NCBI GenBank assembly: GCA_002381695.1
Contig: DFXM01000017.1
Coordinates: 38,707 to 86,861 of the forward strand
DNA from: Clostridium sp. UBA4108
GTDB taxonomy: Bacteria; Bacillota; Clostridia; Clostridiales; Clostridiaceae
Direction of reading: 5' to 3'
DNA: 48,155 nt
Shown here in pieces: positions 8,120 through 17,286 of this stretch; position 1 is the stretch's first letter; the number at the start of each line of letters is the position of its first letter. The position numbers and the translations under genes are program-made. Below the pieces are notes generated by a model. It was not told where the DNA came from. It worked only from the letters and a program-made list of their open reading frames with translations, and searched no databases.

Positions 8120-9496
8120 GTGTCGAATGTTTCCACGGACTTAGGGAAAGAAAATATAGGGAAATTATTATTTAAATTAGCTACACCAGCAATAATAGCA
8201 CAATTAGTTAATGTATTATATAACATTGTAGATAGGATATTTATTGGAAGAATGCCAAATGGAGAAGTTGCTATGGCCGGCGTAGGAGTGGCGTTTCCAA
8301 TCATTATGATAATTTCAGCTTTCAGTGCACTTATAGGTATGGGGGGAGCTCCATTATGTGCTATGAAAATGGGGAAAAAGGATAATGATGGCGCAGAAAG
8401 AATAATAAGCAATAGCTTTTCTATGTTAATAATAATAGGTGTAATTCTAACTATCGTATTTTTAATATTTAAAGAGCCAATTTTATGGGCTTTTGGAGCT
8501 AGTAATGCTACCATCGGATATGCAAATGATTATTTGACACTTTATGTTATAGGAACAGTGTTTGTTCAAATAGCTTTAGGAATGAATCCATTCATAAATA
8601 CACAAGGTTTTGCTAAAATGGGTATGTTTACTGTAATGATAGGGGCAGTAATAAATATTGTTCTTGACCCTATACTTATATTTGGCTTTGACATGGGGGT
8701 TAAGGGAGCAGCTTTAGCAACCATAACTGCTCAAATGGTTTCAGCTCTATGGGTATTATTTTTCCTATTTGGAAAGAAAAGCATACTTAAAATTAGAAAG
8801 AAATATTTAACTCCAAACTTAAAAATTATTTTACCAGTTATGGCATTAGGTGTATCGCCTTTCATAATGCAGGGTACTGAAAGTTTAGTGCTTATATCTT
8901 TAAATACTCAATTAAGTAAATATGGCGGAGATTTAGCGGTAGGTGCTATGACTATAATGAGTAGTATTATGCAGATAATATTGCTTCCACTTATGGGATT
9001 AAGCCAAGGAGCACAACCAATTATCAGTTATAACTATGGTGCCAAGAGTATAGATAGGGTTAAGAGTGCTTTTAAATTGCAGATTATATGCTGTCTATCC
9101 TATACTTTATTAATGGGGAGTGCACTTATGTTATTCCCAGAGGCTTTTGTAGGAATATTTAATAATAAACCTCAACTAGTGGAAATTACAGTATGGAGTA
9201 TAAGAATATACTTTGCTGGAATACTTTTCTTTGGTGCTCAAATTGCATGTCAACAAACCTTCCTTGCATTAGGTCAAGCAAAAATATCCTTGATGCTTGC
9301 TTTGTTAAGAAAGATAGTACTATTAGTACCTTTAATATTTGTATTGCCTAATTTATTCCAAGCTGAAAATAAGCTATTTGGAGTATTACTAGCAGAGCCA
9401 ATATCAGATATTGTAGCAGTACTTGTAACAGTAACATGCTTTACTGTTTTTTATAAAAGAACTTTGTCAAATAAACTTAACATAACAGATAAATAA
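8120..9496 (+). CDS. MATE family efflux transporter
   Basis: A 458-residue multidrug and toxic compound extrusion family protein of the cytoplasmic membrane with 12 predicted hydrophobic segments, expected to export cationic compounds using a Na+ or H+ gradient. The family start LGKENIGKLLFKLATPAI and the first repeat NVLYNIVDRIFIGR are clear, as is GLSQGAQPIISYNYGA opening the second half. The frame extends back to an ATG at 8099, but the GTG at 8120 is five bases after a TTGGGGGGGA ribosome site and gives the standard N-terminus, so it is used. It is monocistronic, ended by a hairpin at 9513. The substrate is unknown. Confidence 0.9.
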   Translation: MSNVSTDLGKENIGKLLFKLATPAIIAQLVNVLYNIVDRIFIGRMPNGEVAMAGVGVAFPIIMIISAFSALIGMGGAPLCAMKMGKKDNDGAERIISNSFSMLIIIGVILTIVFLIFKEPILWAFGASNATIGYANDYLTLYVIGTVFVQIALGMNPFINTQGFAKMGMFTVMIGAVINIVLDPILIFGFDMGVKGAALATITAQMVSALWVLFFLFGKKSILKIRKKYLTPNLKIILPVMALGVSPFIMQGTESLVLISLNTQLSKYGGDLAVGAMTIMSSIMQIILLPLMGLSQGAQPIISYNYGAKSIDRVKSAFKLQIICCLSYTLLMGSALMLFPEAFVGIFNNKPQLVEITVWSIRIYFAGILFFGAQIACQQTFLALGQAKISLMLALLRKIVLLVPLIFVLPNLFQAENKLFGVLLAEPISDIVAVLVTVTCFTVFYKRTLSNKLNITDK

Positions 9497-9512
9497 ACAG
9501 AGTAATTTAATG

Positions 9513-9550
9513 ATTATCCATAACTATTAAAGGTTGTGGGTAATTTTCTT
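9513..9550 (+). terminator. Terminator after the MATE gene
   Basis: ATTATCCATAAC (9513-9524) pairs with GTTGTGGGTAAT (9533-9544), 12 pairs with two G-U, followed by TTTTCTTG. The remaining spacer to 9751 shows only a short tandem repeat. Confidence 0.7.
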
Positions 9551-9680
9551 GTGAAGCAGAGATTGTTTAATATAAAACTTTTAATTATTTTATAAAGGTG
9601 AACTTTACTGATGTGTAAGGGTTAGGAATAATCATAACCAATATAATAGAAAGAATTACATTTTACTTTAAAATAGAAAT

Positions 9681-9712
9681 ATGTGATAATAGAAAAATGT
9701 GATAATAGGAAA
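9681..9712 (+). repeat. Two-copy 16-bp tandem repeat
   Basis: ATGTGATAATAGAAAA (9681-9696) is followed directly by ATGTGATAATAGGAAA (9697-9712), one mismatch in 16. It lies 40 bases before the DUF1846 gene. It may be chance in AT-rich DNA or a doubled regulator site. Confidence 0.5.
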
Positions 9713-9751
9713 AATAAGATTAAAATTTGTTTAATTTAGTGAGGCGAAAAA

Positions 9752-11260
9752 ATGAAAATAGGATTTGATCATAAGAAGTATATTGAAGAACAATCAAAGT
9801 ATATTTTAGAAAGAGTTAATAACTATGATAAGTTATATTTAGAGTTTGGTGGAAAACTTTTATGTGATTTGCATGCAAAGAGAGTATTACCTGGATTTGA
9901 TGAGGATGCAAAGATAAAGTTACTACATAGATTGAAAGAAAAAGTAGAAGTGGTAATTTGTGTGTATGCAGGAGATATTGAGAGAAACAAGATAAGAGGA
10001 GATTTTGGCATCACATATGATATGGAAGTACTAAGATTAATAGATGATTTTAGAAATTATGATTTAGATGTGAATAGTGTTGTAATAACCAGATATGATG
10101 GTCAACCAGCCACCACAGTATTTATAAATAAACTTGAACGTAGAGGAATAAAAGTATATAAACATAAAGCTACTAAAGGATACCCAACTGATGTAGAGAC
10201 TATCGTAAGTGATGAGGGATACGGAAAAAATCCTTATATAGAAACTACTAAGCCTATAGTTGTTGTAACGGCACCAGGCCCAGGAAGTGGAAAGTTAGCT
10301 ACGTGTCTTTCACAGCTTTATCATGAATATAGAAGAGGAAATGTAGCAGGATATTCTAAATTTGAAACTTTCCCAGTATGGAATGTACCACTAAAACATC
10401 CACTAAACATAGCTTATGAGTCAGCTACAGTAGATTTAAAGGATGTTAATATGATTGATTCTTTCCATTTTGATGCTTATGATAAGGTAGCTATAAATTA
10501 TAATAGGGATATTGAAAGCTTTCCACTACTTAAGAGAATAATAGAAAAAATAACAGGAAAAGACGCTATTTATAAATCACCAACAGATATGGGAGTTAAT
10601 AGAGTAGGATTTGGAATAGTTGATGACGAAATAGTTAAGGAAGCTTCTAGACAAGAAATAATACGAAGGTATTTTAAAACAGGCTGTGAATATAAGAAGG
10701 GTTATGTGGATAAGGAAACCTTTGAAAGATCAAAGCTTATTATGGAAGAATTGAACTTAAAAGAAACAGATAGAGTTGTTGTAATTCCAGCTAGAGAGCA
10801 TTCTGCTAAATTAAAGCAGCTTACTAATAAAAATGAACCTTGTCCATCAGTGGCTTTAGCCCTCGAAGATGGAACTATATTAACAGGTAAGACGTCAAGT
10901 TTAATGGATGCTACAGCAGCAGTAATTCTTAATGCAGTGAAGCATTATGCTAATATTTATGATGATATTCATCTTATTTCACCAGTTATATTAGAACCTA
11001 TAATTAATTTGAAATCTAATACTTTAGATAGTAAAAATATACCTTTGAATTGTGAAGAAATACTAATTGCACTTAGTATTTGTGCAGCTACAAATCCAAT
11101 GGCACAAGTAGCTATGGAAAAATTAGTAATGCTCAAGGGATGCCAAGCACATTCTACTACAATTCTAAGTAGAGGCGATGAGGAAACATTTAGAAAGCTG
11201 GGGATAGACATTACTTGTGATCCTGAGTATCCAACAGACAGCCTATATTATAATAATTAA
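9752..11260 (+). CDS. DUF1846 domain-containing protein
   Basis: A 502-residue cytosolic protein of the DUF1846 family, a conserved but functionally unassigned Firmicute family with known structures. Recognition rests on the N-terminal GFDHKKYIEEQSKYILER, the central TAPGPGSGKLATCLSQLYHE stretch (about residues 172-191), which resembles a phosphate-binding P-loop, and the C-terminal GCQAHSTTILSRGDE. Length is typical. The GPGSGK loop suggests nucleotide or phosphate binding, but no activity can be assigned. It is preceded by GTGAGGCG, a modest ribosome site, and is monocistronic with a good terminator. Confidence 0.93.
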   Translation: MKIGFDHKKYIEEQSKYILERVNNYDKLYLEFGGKLLCDLHAKRVLPGFDEDAKIKLLHRLKEKVEVVICVYAGDIERNKIRGDFGITYDMEVLRLIDDFRNYDLDVNSVVITRYDGQPATTVFINKLERRGIKVYKHKATKGYPTDVETIVSDEGYGKNPYIETTKPIVVVTAPGPGSGKLATCLSQLYHEYRRGNVAGYSKFETFPVWNVPLKHPLNIAYESATVDLKDVNMIDSFHFDAYDKVAINYNRDIESFPLLKRIIEKITGKDAIYKSPTDMGVNRVGFGIVDDEIVKEASRQEIIRRYFKTGCEYKKGYVDKETFERSKLIMEELNLKETDRVVVIPAREHSAKLKQLTNKNEPCPSVALALEDGTILTGKTSSLMDATAAVILNAVKHYANIYDDIHLISPVILEPIINLKSNTLDSKNIPLNCEEILIALSICAATNPMAQVAMEKLVMLKGCQAHSTTILSRGDEETFRKLGIDITCDPEYPTDSLYYNN

Positions 11261-11312
11261 TAAAAATATAAAAGTTTTTTACATTTAAGTAGAAGGTTTT
11301 TAGTAATTTGAC

Positions 11313-11347
11313 AAAACAGTTTATATATTAATATAAGCTGTTTTTTT
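11313..11347 (+). terminator. Terminator after the DUF1846 gene
   Basis: Arms 11313-11326 and 11331-11344 pair over 14 positions with one G-U around the loop ATTA; the 3' arm ends in a run of T residues that continues to 11347. Confidence 0.85.
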
Positions 11348-11476
11348 ATTTGCATTCCTAAAGCTATTTTTAAAAGAAAATAATAAAGATGAAGATAACT
11401 GAATATAGAGAATTGAAAATATAGTTATAACATATAATAAGCTAAATAGAAAATTTGATGAAATGGAGGGAAATAT

Positions 11477-13141
11477 GTGACAAAAAATAAGTGTATTAGA
11501 GTGATTCCACTAGGTGGACTTGGAGAAATAGGGAAAAATATTACAGCTATTGAATATGATGATGAAATTATTGTGATAGACTGCGGAGTAGCATTTCCGG
11601 ATGAAGAAATGTACGGTGTAGACTTAATAATACCTGATATAGCCTATTTGTTAGAAAATGAGAATAAGGTAAAGGGAATTTTTTTAACTCATGGACATGA
11701 GGACCATATTGGTGCATTACCATATATTTTAAAGCAATTAAATGTACCAGTGTATGGTACAAAGTTAACATTAGGTTTAGTGGAAAATAAATTAAAAGAG
11801 CATAATTTACTTTCACAATGCGAACTTTTTGGAGTTGAAGCAGGAACTATTATAAAGTTAAATAACATTAATGTAGAATTTATAAGGAACACTCATAGCA
11901 TAGCTGATTCATGTTCTTTAGCTATACATACTCCAGTTGGAGTAATCGTACATACTGGAGATTTTAAGATAGACTATACTCCTATTGATGGATTGGTTAT
12001 GGATTTAGAGAGAATTTCAACCCTAGGTAAAAATGGAGTTCTTCTTTTAATGGCTGATAGTACTAATGTAGAACGTTCAGGTCATACCATCTCAGAAAAA
12101 TCTATAGGTCAAACCTTAATGAGAATACTTAGTACTGCTGAAGGAAGAGTAATAGTAGCTACCTTTGCGTCCAATATTCATAGAATGCAACAAATCGTAA
12201 ACGCTTCAATAAAATTTGGAAGAAAGGTTGCTTTTAGTGGCAGAAGTATGGAGAATATATCAAAGGTTGCTATGGATTTAGAATATCTTCATGTTCCAGA
12301 AGATACCATTATAACAGTGGATGAAATTAATAATTATGCTAATGATAAGGTAACCATAATAACTACAGGAAGCCAAGGAGAGCCAATGGCTGCACTTGCT
12401 AGGATAGCTTTTTCAAATCATAGGAAAATTAAGATACAGCCTAAGGACTTATTTATTATCTCTGCGTCACCTATTCCAGGGAATGGTAAGCTTATTTCTA
12501 AGGTTATTAATGAACTATATAGAAAAGGTGTAGACGTTATATATGAAGCATTAGAAGATATTCATGTATCAGGTCACGCTCGCCAAGAAGAACTGAAATT
12601 GATTCATACTTTAGTACATCCTAAATATTTCATGCCTGTTCATGGTGAATTTAGACATTTGAAGCACCATAAAGATTTGGCAATAGGATTAGGAATGGAA
12701 GAGAGTAATATATTTACTTTAAATACTGGTGATGTGTTAGAGATAAATGAAGAATCTGCCAATATATCTGGAAAGGTACATTCAGGAAAAGTATTTGTAG
12801 ATGGTCTTGGCGTAGGTGATGTAGGCAATGTTGTACTTAGAGATAGAAGATATTTAGCACAAGATGGAATGCTTACAATTGTTGTAGCCATAGAGAAGGA
12901 AACTTTTAGTATTATATCCGGACCGGATATAATTACAAGAGGTTTTGTGTATGCTAAAGAAGCAGAAGAACTGATTAAAGAAGCAAGAGAAATAAGTAAA
13001 AAGGAAATTGAGAGTTGCTTAGAGAACGAAGTAGTAGAATGGTATGTATTAAAATCAAGCATTAAAAAATCTTTAGAGAGATTCTTATATGAAAAAACTA
13101 AAAGAAGACCTACGATTCTTCCAATAATCATGGAAATATAA
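11477..13141 (+). CDS. rnj: Ribonuclease J
   Basis: A 554-residue metallo-beta-lactamase/beta-CASP ribonuclease with 5'-3' exonuclease and endonuclease activity, part of Firmicute mRNA decay and RNA maturation. The zinc-binding motif LTHGHEDHIGALPY lies near residues 72-85; NTHSIADS and HTGDFK supply further ligands; the beta-CASP region contains FASNIHRMQQI and TGSQGEPMAAL; and the late motif MPVHGEFRHL is present. The C-terminal domain is complete. The start is GTG at 11477, six bases after GGAGGG. Many relatives carry two copies (J1 and J2); the window shows only one, so I do not assign a number. Confidence 0.95.
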   Translation: MTKNKCIRVIPLGGLGEIGKNITAIEYDDEIIVIDCGVAFPDEEMYGVDLIIPDIAYLLENENKVKGIFLTHGHEDHIGALPYILKQLNVPVYGTKLTLGLVENKLKEHNLLSQCELFGVEAGTIIKLNNINVEFIRNTHSIADSCSLAIHTPVGVIVHTGDFKIDYTPIDGLVMDLERISTLGKNGVLLLMADSTNVERSGHTISEKSIGQTLMRILSTAEGRVIVATFASNIHRMQQIVNASIKFGRKVAFSGRSMENISKVAMDLEYLHVPEDTIITVDEINNYANDKVTIITTGSQGEPMAALARIAFSNHRKIKIQPKDLFIISASPIPGNGKLISKVINELYRKGVDVIYEALEDIHVSGHARQEELKLIHTLVHPKYFMPVHGEFRHLKHHKDLAIGLGMEESNIFTLNTGDVLEINEESANISGKVHSGKVFVDGLGVGDVGNVVLRDRRYLAQDGMLTIVVAIEKETFSIISGPDIITRGFVYAKEAEELIKEAREISKKEIESCLENEVVEWYVLKSSIKKSLERFLYEKTKRRPTILPIIMEI

Positions 13142-13144
13142 AAT

Positions 13145-13175
13145 TTAGCGGTGTAGAGGTACATCGCTAATTTTA
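13145..13175 (+). terminator. Terminator after RNase J
   Basis: TTAGCGGTGTA (13145-13155) pairs with TACATCGCTAA (13160-13170) with one G-U, loop GAGG, then TTTTATTG. Confidence 0.85.
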
Positions 13176-13191
13176 TTGTTAATTTTTAATA

Positions 13192-13338
13192 TATAAGTTG
13201 TAATTAAATTTCTACATTATACAAATGGGCTTAAATATAAAATTAGATTAATTAGAACTTCATATTATTCCTGTTCAACTTAAATAGTTTATAAAAAAGC
13301 CTATTTGCATTATGTAATTTCATTATTACAATCTATAT
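13192..13338. repeat. MITE-like repeat, copy 1
   Basis: A 147-bp element with imperfect terminal inverted repeats of about 35-40 bases: the left end contains ACATTATACAAATGGGCTT and the right end AAGCCTATTTGCATTATGT. It is closely related to 19863-20006, sharing TAGAACTTCATATTA and AATAGTTTATAAA in the middle; this copy has an extra 15 bases between those blocks. Both copies lie in intergenic DNA and hold no reading frame of note. It may be a non-autonomous mobile element or a structured RNA unit. Confidence 0.75.
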
Positions 13339-13351
13339 AGCAATAAGTGAG

Positions 13352-13376
13352 AAAGATTATATAATATAATCTTTTA
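13352..13376. other. Small perfect hairpin upstream of the purine permease
   Basis: AAAGATTATA (13352-13361) and TATAATCTTT (13365-13374) form a perfect 10-bp stem with loop TAA. It directly follows the repeat copy and precedes the NCS2 gene by about 95 bases. It could be a weak terminator or operator. No purine riboswitch consensus was found around it. Confidence 0.45.
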
Positions 13377-13470
13377 TTACATATAGTATAAAAAGATAAA
13401 AAAATATTGTAAAAAATTAACTATAATGTTACTATTAAAATAAAATACTTATTATTAACAGGGGGGTATT

Positions 13471-14862
13471 ATGGAAAAGTTTTTTAAGTTAAAGGAGAAT
13501 GGCACTACTGTTAAGACAGAATTGATGGCTGGTTTGACTACGTTTTTGACAATGGCTTATATTCTATTTGTAAATCCGCAAATTCTAGCAATTGCAGGAA
13601 TGGACAAAGATGCTGTATTCTTGGCAACTATATTAGCTGCAGCAATAGGTACATTTATCATGGGCTTTGTTGCAAATGTTCCTTTTGCACAAGCACCAGG
13701 AATGGGACTAAATGCATTCTTTACATTTACTGTTGTTTTAGGATTAGGTTTTACATGGCAACAAGCACTTGCAATGGTATTTATATGTGGACTTATTAAT
13801 ATATTAATCACTGTAACTAAGATTAGAAAAATGATAATTAAAGCCATTCCAGTATCTTTACAATACGCCATTTCAGGTGGTATAGGACTTTTTATAGCAT
13901 ATATTGGAATTAAACAAGCTCATTTTCTAAACTTTACCGGAGAAGCTGCTAATACAGCAGTTAATTTAGGAGAGTCAGTAAAGTATTTTGATATACTTCC
14001 ATCACTATCAAACTTTAGAGATCCTGTTGCTCAACTAGCATTAATAGGATTGGTTATTACAATTGTTTTAATGCTATTAAAAGCTAAGGGTGCTATACTT
14101 ATAGGAATTTTGGCTACTACTATTATTGGTATATTTATGGGGGTTACACAAGTTCCTGATTTTAGTACAATAAGTTTTGGTATACCAAGCATAGAACCAA
14201 CCTTTTTTAAATTAAGCTTTGCAGGTTTATTTGATGATCCAGGAAAAATTTTCTTTGTAATAACTACTATATTTGCATTCTCTCTTTCAGACACCTTTGA
14301 TACTATAGGTACATTCTTAGGAACAGGAAGAAAAGCAGGTATATTTGATGAGAATGATGAGAAGTTATTTGAGCAAGCAGATGGACATTCTTCAAAACTT
14401 GAAAGAGCGCTATTTGCAGATGCTACAGCTACATCAATAGGTGCATTATTAGGTACAAGCAACACTACTACTTATGTAGAAAGTGCTGCAGGTATAGGAG
14501 CTGGTGGTAAAACAGGATTAACATCTATTACAGTAGGAGTTTTATTCTTAATATCAATCTTCTTTGCACCTTTAATGGGAATGGTTCCATCAGCAGCTAC
14601 AGCACCAGCTTTAATAGTTGTTGGAATATTAATGGTAGAATCTTTTGGAAAAATTAGATGGGATGATTTCGAAGAGGCTATGCCCGCATTCTTTATTGCA
14701 GTATTTATGCCACTTGCATATAGCATAACTACTGGTATATCAATAGGATTTATATTCTATTGTGTAACAAAGATTTTTAAAGGAAAAGCTAAAGAAGTTC
14801 ATCCAATAATGTATATTGTAACAATGCTGTTCATACTGAATTTTATTATAGCTGCATTATAA
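13471..14862 (+). CDS. NCS2 family purine permease (AzgA/PbuG type)
   Basis: A 463-residue membrane permease of the AzgA/PbuG branch of NCS2, importing hypoxanthine, guanine or adenine by proton symport. The family-specific stretch PFAQAPGMGLNAFFTFTVV lies near residues 71-89, and LSDTFDTIGTFLGTGRKAG near 275-293, both close to the substrate site. About 12 to 14 hydrophobic segments span the whole length. The ATG follows a strong GGGGGG ribosome site. It is transcribed alone and ends at a strong terminator. Purine riboswitch control, frequent for relatives, is not visible here. Whether it prefers guanine/hypoxanthine or adenine cannot be decided. Confidence 0.92.
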   Translation: MEKFFKLKENGTTVKTELMAGLTTFLTMAYILFVNPQILAIAGMDKDAVFLATILAAAIGTFIMGFVANVPFAQAPGMGLNAFFTFTVVLGLGFTWQQALAMVFICGLINILITVTKIRKMIIKAIPVSLQYAISGGIGLFIAYIGIKQAHFLNFTGEAANTAVNLGESVKYFDILPSLSNFRDPVAQLALIGLVITIVLMLLKAKGAILIGILATTIIGIFMGVTQVPDFSTISFGIPSIEPTFFKLSFAGLFDDPGKIFFVITTIFAFSLSDTFDTIGTFLGTGRKAGIFDENDEKLFEQADGHSSKLERALFADATATSIGALLGTSNTTTYVESAAGIGAGGKTGLTSITVGVLFLISIFFAPLMGMVPSAATAPALIVVGILMVESFGKIRWDDFEEAMPAFFIAVFMPLAYSITTGISIGFIFYCVTKIFKGKAKEVHPIMYIVTMLFILNFIIAAL

Positions 14863-14874
14863 TTAAAAGAATAG

Positions 14875-14918
14875 ACTGTATAAGTATAGGAAGAAATTCC
14901 TATACTCATGCAGTTTTT
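14875..14918 (+). terminator. Terminator after the purine permease
   Basis: AGTATAGGAA (14883-14892) pairs perfectly with TTCCTATACT (14897-14906) around GAAA; an outer ACTG/CAGT pair (14875-14878, 14911-14914) extends it; TTTTTAATTTTT follows. Confidence 0.9.
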
Positions 14919-15040
14919 AATTTTTATAAATAATGTATAGATTGTAACAATGATAATTCATATTAATTCAGCAAACTACAAGGATTATAAATGGTGTGGT
15001 TTGGTTGAAAAAAAATAATTATGCATAGGGGATGATTTAT

Positions 15041-15694
15041 ATGGCAACATGGATTGCACATTTAAGAGTAGCTGAAAATATTTTAAAAAGGGGATATGAT
15101 TTAGAACATACTTCCTTTGTCTTAGGAAACATTGGACCAGATTCAGGAGTTCCAAACGATGATTGGAGTAGGTTTGATCCACCAACAGCAGTAACTCATT
15201 GGAAGGATGAGAAAGGGAAGATTAATCCTCAGTGGTTTTGGGACAAGTATTTACAAGAAGAGTCTGTAAAGAATAATAAAGCAGAATATTCATTTAAACT
15301 TGGGTATTATGTTCACTTATTAACAGATGTTGAATGGTCAAGAATCAATGCAGAGAAAACTAAAGATCTTTTATATAAAGAAAAGTTAGAGAAAGATAAA
15401 AACTTTATTTGGATTATAAAAAAAGATTGGTATGGACTTGATTACATATATTTAGAAAAACATCCACAGTGTGTGTTTCATACTATATTTAAACATGTGG
15501 ATAAGGTACCAGATTATCTGGATTATTTCCCAAAGGGAGCCTTTGAAAAACAAGTTAAATATATAACACAGTTTTATCTAGGAGAAAATGAGGAAACTAA
15601 GGAAAATTTTATTTATTTAACAGAGAATGAGATGGATAAGTTTATTATAGAAGCTACAGAAGCAATTGATAATAAAATTAAGACAATGATTTGA
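15041..15694 (+). CDS. Zinc-dependent phospholipase C family protein
   Basis: A 217-residue protein of the zinc-dependent phospholipase C fold (PF00882 type). It opens MATWIAHLRVAENIL, the N-terminal metal-binding block, and continues with GNIGPDSGVPNDDW and GYYVHLLTDVEWSR, whose His and Asp residues match the remaining zinc ligands. There is no signal peptide, unlike secreted alpha-toxins, so it is probably a cytosolic member with an unknown substrate. The frame extends to an ATG at 15032, but GGGG at 15028-15031 fits the ATG at 15041 (nine bases). A short HD-domain-like fossil overlaps its 3' end. Confidence 0.82.
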   Translation: MATWIAHLRVAENILKRGYDLEHTSFVLGNIGPDSGVPNDDWSRFDPPTAVTHWKDEKGKINPQWFWDKYLQEESVKNNKAEYSFKLGYYVHLLTDVEWSRINAEKTKDLLYKEKLEKDKNFIWIIKKDWYGLDYIYLEKHPQCVFHTIFKHVDKVPDYLDYFPKGAFEKQVKYITQFYLGENEETKENFIYLTENEMDKFIIEATEAIDNKIKTMI

Positions 15695-15744
15695 GAATAG
15701 TTGAAGTAGCTGCTTTACTACATGATATATTAAGGGCTGCATAA
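15682..15744 (+). pseudogene. HD-domain fossil
   Basis: Overlapping the end of the phospholipase gene in another frame, 21 codons read NDLRIVEVAALLHDILRAA and then stop. VEVAALLHDI is the classic first helix of HD phosphohydrolases with its His-Asp pair. No start or ribosome site is present, so this looks like a leftover of a lost gene. The match is short and could be chance. Confidence 0.3.
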
Positions 15745-15811
15745 GTTGTTAAGAATAATTTACTATTAATAAAGAAAAAATATTTTATGAAGCCAAAGGA
15801 GGAAGTGTATT

Positions 15812-16465
15812 ATGAAAGACTTATTAGATAAAGGAGCTGTGCTACAGCGAGATAGAGAAACCTATGCTATTGCACCTCATTTAACAGGAGGGCTTATTAC
15901 CCCAGAACAGTTACGTAATATTGCTGATGTAGCAGAGAAATATAATGCATCAGCTATTAAACTTACAGGTGCTCAGCGTATAGCCATAGTTGGATTAAAG
16001 GAAGAGGATATCGATAGTGCATGGGAAGATTTAGGCATGAAGCCGGGGGCAGCAATAGGATTATGTGTTAGAAGTGTAAAGATATGCCCAGGTACTACAT
16101 TTTGTAAAAGAGCCTTTCAAGATTCGGTGGCAGTAGGTTCTAAGTTAGATGGATTGTATCATGGTAGAAATTTACCTAATAAATTGAAGATGGGGGTAAG
16201 TGGATGCCCTAATAGTTGTTCAGATAGTCACACTAGAGATATAGGCTTAATAGGTGGGCCGAAAGGGTGGACTGTATATGTAGGAGGAAAAGGTGGAGTT
16301 AGACCAAGATTAGGTGATAAATTCATTATCAATATACCGGAAGAAGAGCTTTTTCCACTAGTAGAAAAAATTATAGCGATTTATGACGAAAATGCTCAGG
16401 GAAAAGAGCGCTTGGGTGATTATATAGATAGAGTAGGATTAGAAGAATTCAAAAGTAAATTATAA
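15812..16465 (+). CDS. Small siroheme and 4Fe-4S nitrite/sulfite reductase-like protein
   Basis: A 217-residue single-module member of the nitrite/sulfite reductase hemoprotein family. It carries one ferredoxin-like half (about 1-75, with IKLTGAQRIAIVGL) followed by the cluster and siroheme half with CPGTTFCKRA near 91-100 and SGCPNSCSD near 127-135, the Cys-X5-Cys and Cys-X3-Cys pattern that binds the coupled 4Fe-4S cluster and siroheme. Full-length assimilatory enzymes are more than twice this size, so this is a minimal form typical of anaerobes. AAAGGAGG lies just ahead of the ATG. No electron-donor or siroheme synthesis gene is adjacent, so sulfite versus nitrite as substrate is open. Confidence 0.85.
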   Translation: MKDLLDKGAVLQRDRETYAIAPHLTGGLITPEQLRNIADVAEKYNASAIKLTGAQRIAIVGLKEEDIDSAWEDLGMKPGAAIGLCVRSVKICPGTTFCKRAFQDSVAVGSKLDGLYHGRNLPNKLKMGVSGCPNSCSDSHTRDIGLIGGPKGWTVYVGGKGGVRPRLGDKFIINIPEEELFPLVEKIIAIYDENAQGKERLGDYIDRVGLEEFKSKL

Positions 16466-16475
16466 ATTCTAGAGA

Positions 16476-16611
16476 TTATTTAGGAAGAAAGGGTAAATTA
16501 AAGTTAGTTTGTTGAAGCTTACAATTGGAATTACATTAGATATTTTCACAAGAGTTTTCCACTTATTAAAGATGTAATAAACTATCAATAATTTATTTCC
16601 TTCCTAAATAA
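16476..16611. repeat. Inverted repeat pair between convergent genes
   Basis: TTATTTAGGAAG (16476-16487) recurs as its exact complement CTTCCTAAATAA (16600-16611), 112 bases away, in the spacer between the reductase and the minus-strand methyltransferase. The right arm also folds locally (TTTATTT/AAATAAA). It could mark a small decayed mobile element or a long-range terminator structure. Confidence 0.5.
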
Positions 16612-16632
16612 AATTGAAGCATATGATTTAAA

Positions 16633-17286
16633 TTAGAAGGTAAAGTATCCTCTTATAACAGATTTAGTATGATTAATTTCCACTAAATCTACATTGATAA
16701 AATTACTGAAGAAGCTATAAAATTCTTTTTCATTCATCCAATGATGTACATGTCCAGGATCATTAAAGGCATAACCTAAAGGAACAGATATTAACATATG
16801 ACCATTATCAACTATTCTTTCCCTTATACCTTCAAATATTTTAGTAGGATCTTCAATATGCTCCATAACATGAGTACACCAAACAAAATCATATTTTTCT
16901 TCATTTAAGGGTGGAAGTGTTATATCTTCTGAGGCGAAGGTAACGTTTTGTTGCACGGATGAATCCTCACAATACCTTAGAAATTTTGCAATATCAATAG
17001 CCATAGGGCTTAAATCAATACCATGAATGGTAGCTCCTTGTCTCCCCAATAAAATATCCATATGGCCTGTACCGCATCCAAAATCTAAGATTTTTCCCTT
17101 AATTTTATTTTGCTTTAACAAATTTAGAGCATATACATATTCATAATAATTTATCCAGTAAGGCATAGTTAAAAATTCAGGATATTCTTTTAACCGTCTT
17201 ACATAGTTCTCATCATAGGGGTTATTTAAATGCTGCTGGCTTTTTATTATATTGCTTATAACTAGCAATTGGTCATAATCATTCAC
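16633..17286 (-). CDS. Class I SAM-dependent methyltransferase
   Basis: A 217-residue Rossmann-fold methyltransferase. Motif I, ILDFGCGTGHMDILLG, lies near residues 67-82, motif II is GIDLSPMAIDIAKFL, and the post-motif VWCTHVMEHIEDP is the typical Methyltransf_11 pattern; LISVPLGYAFNDPGHVHHW follows. Cytosolic, no membrane segment. Substrate unknown; relatives act on quinones, lipids, glycans or small metabolites. It is transcribed opposite to its neighbours and alone, so context gives no clue. Confidence 0.85.
   Translation of the reverse strand: MNDYDQLLVISNIIKSQQHLNNPYDENYVRRLKEYPEFLTMPYWINYYEYVYALNLLKQNKIKGKILDFGCGTGHMDILLGRQGATIHGIDLSPMAIDIAKFLRYCEDSSVQQNVTFASEDITLPPLNEEKYDFVWCTHVMEHIEDPTKIFEGIRERIVDNGHMLISVPLGYAFNDPGHVHHWMNEKEFYSFFSNFINVDLVEINHTKSVIRGYFTF

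Noticed and set aside
13376..13470. Purine riboswitch before the NCS2 permease
   Set aside because: None of the conserved purine riboswitch core or paired stems was found.
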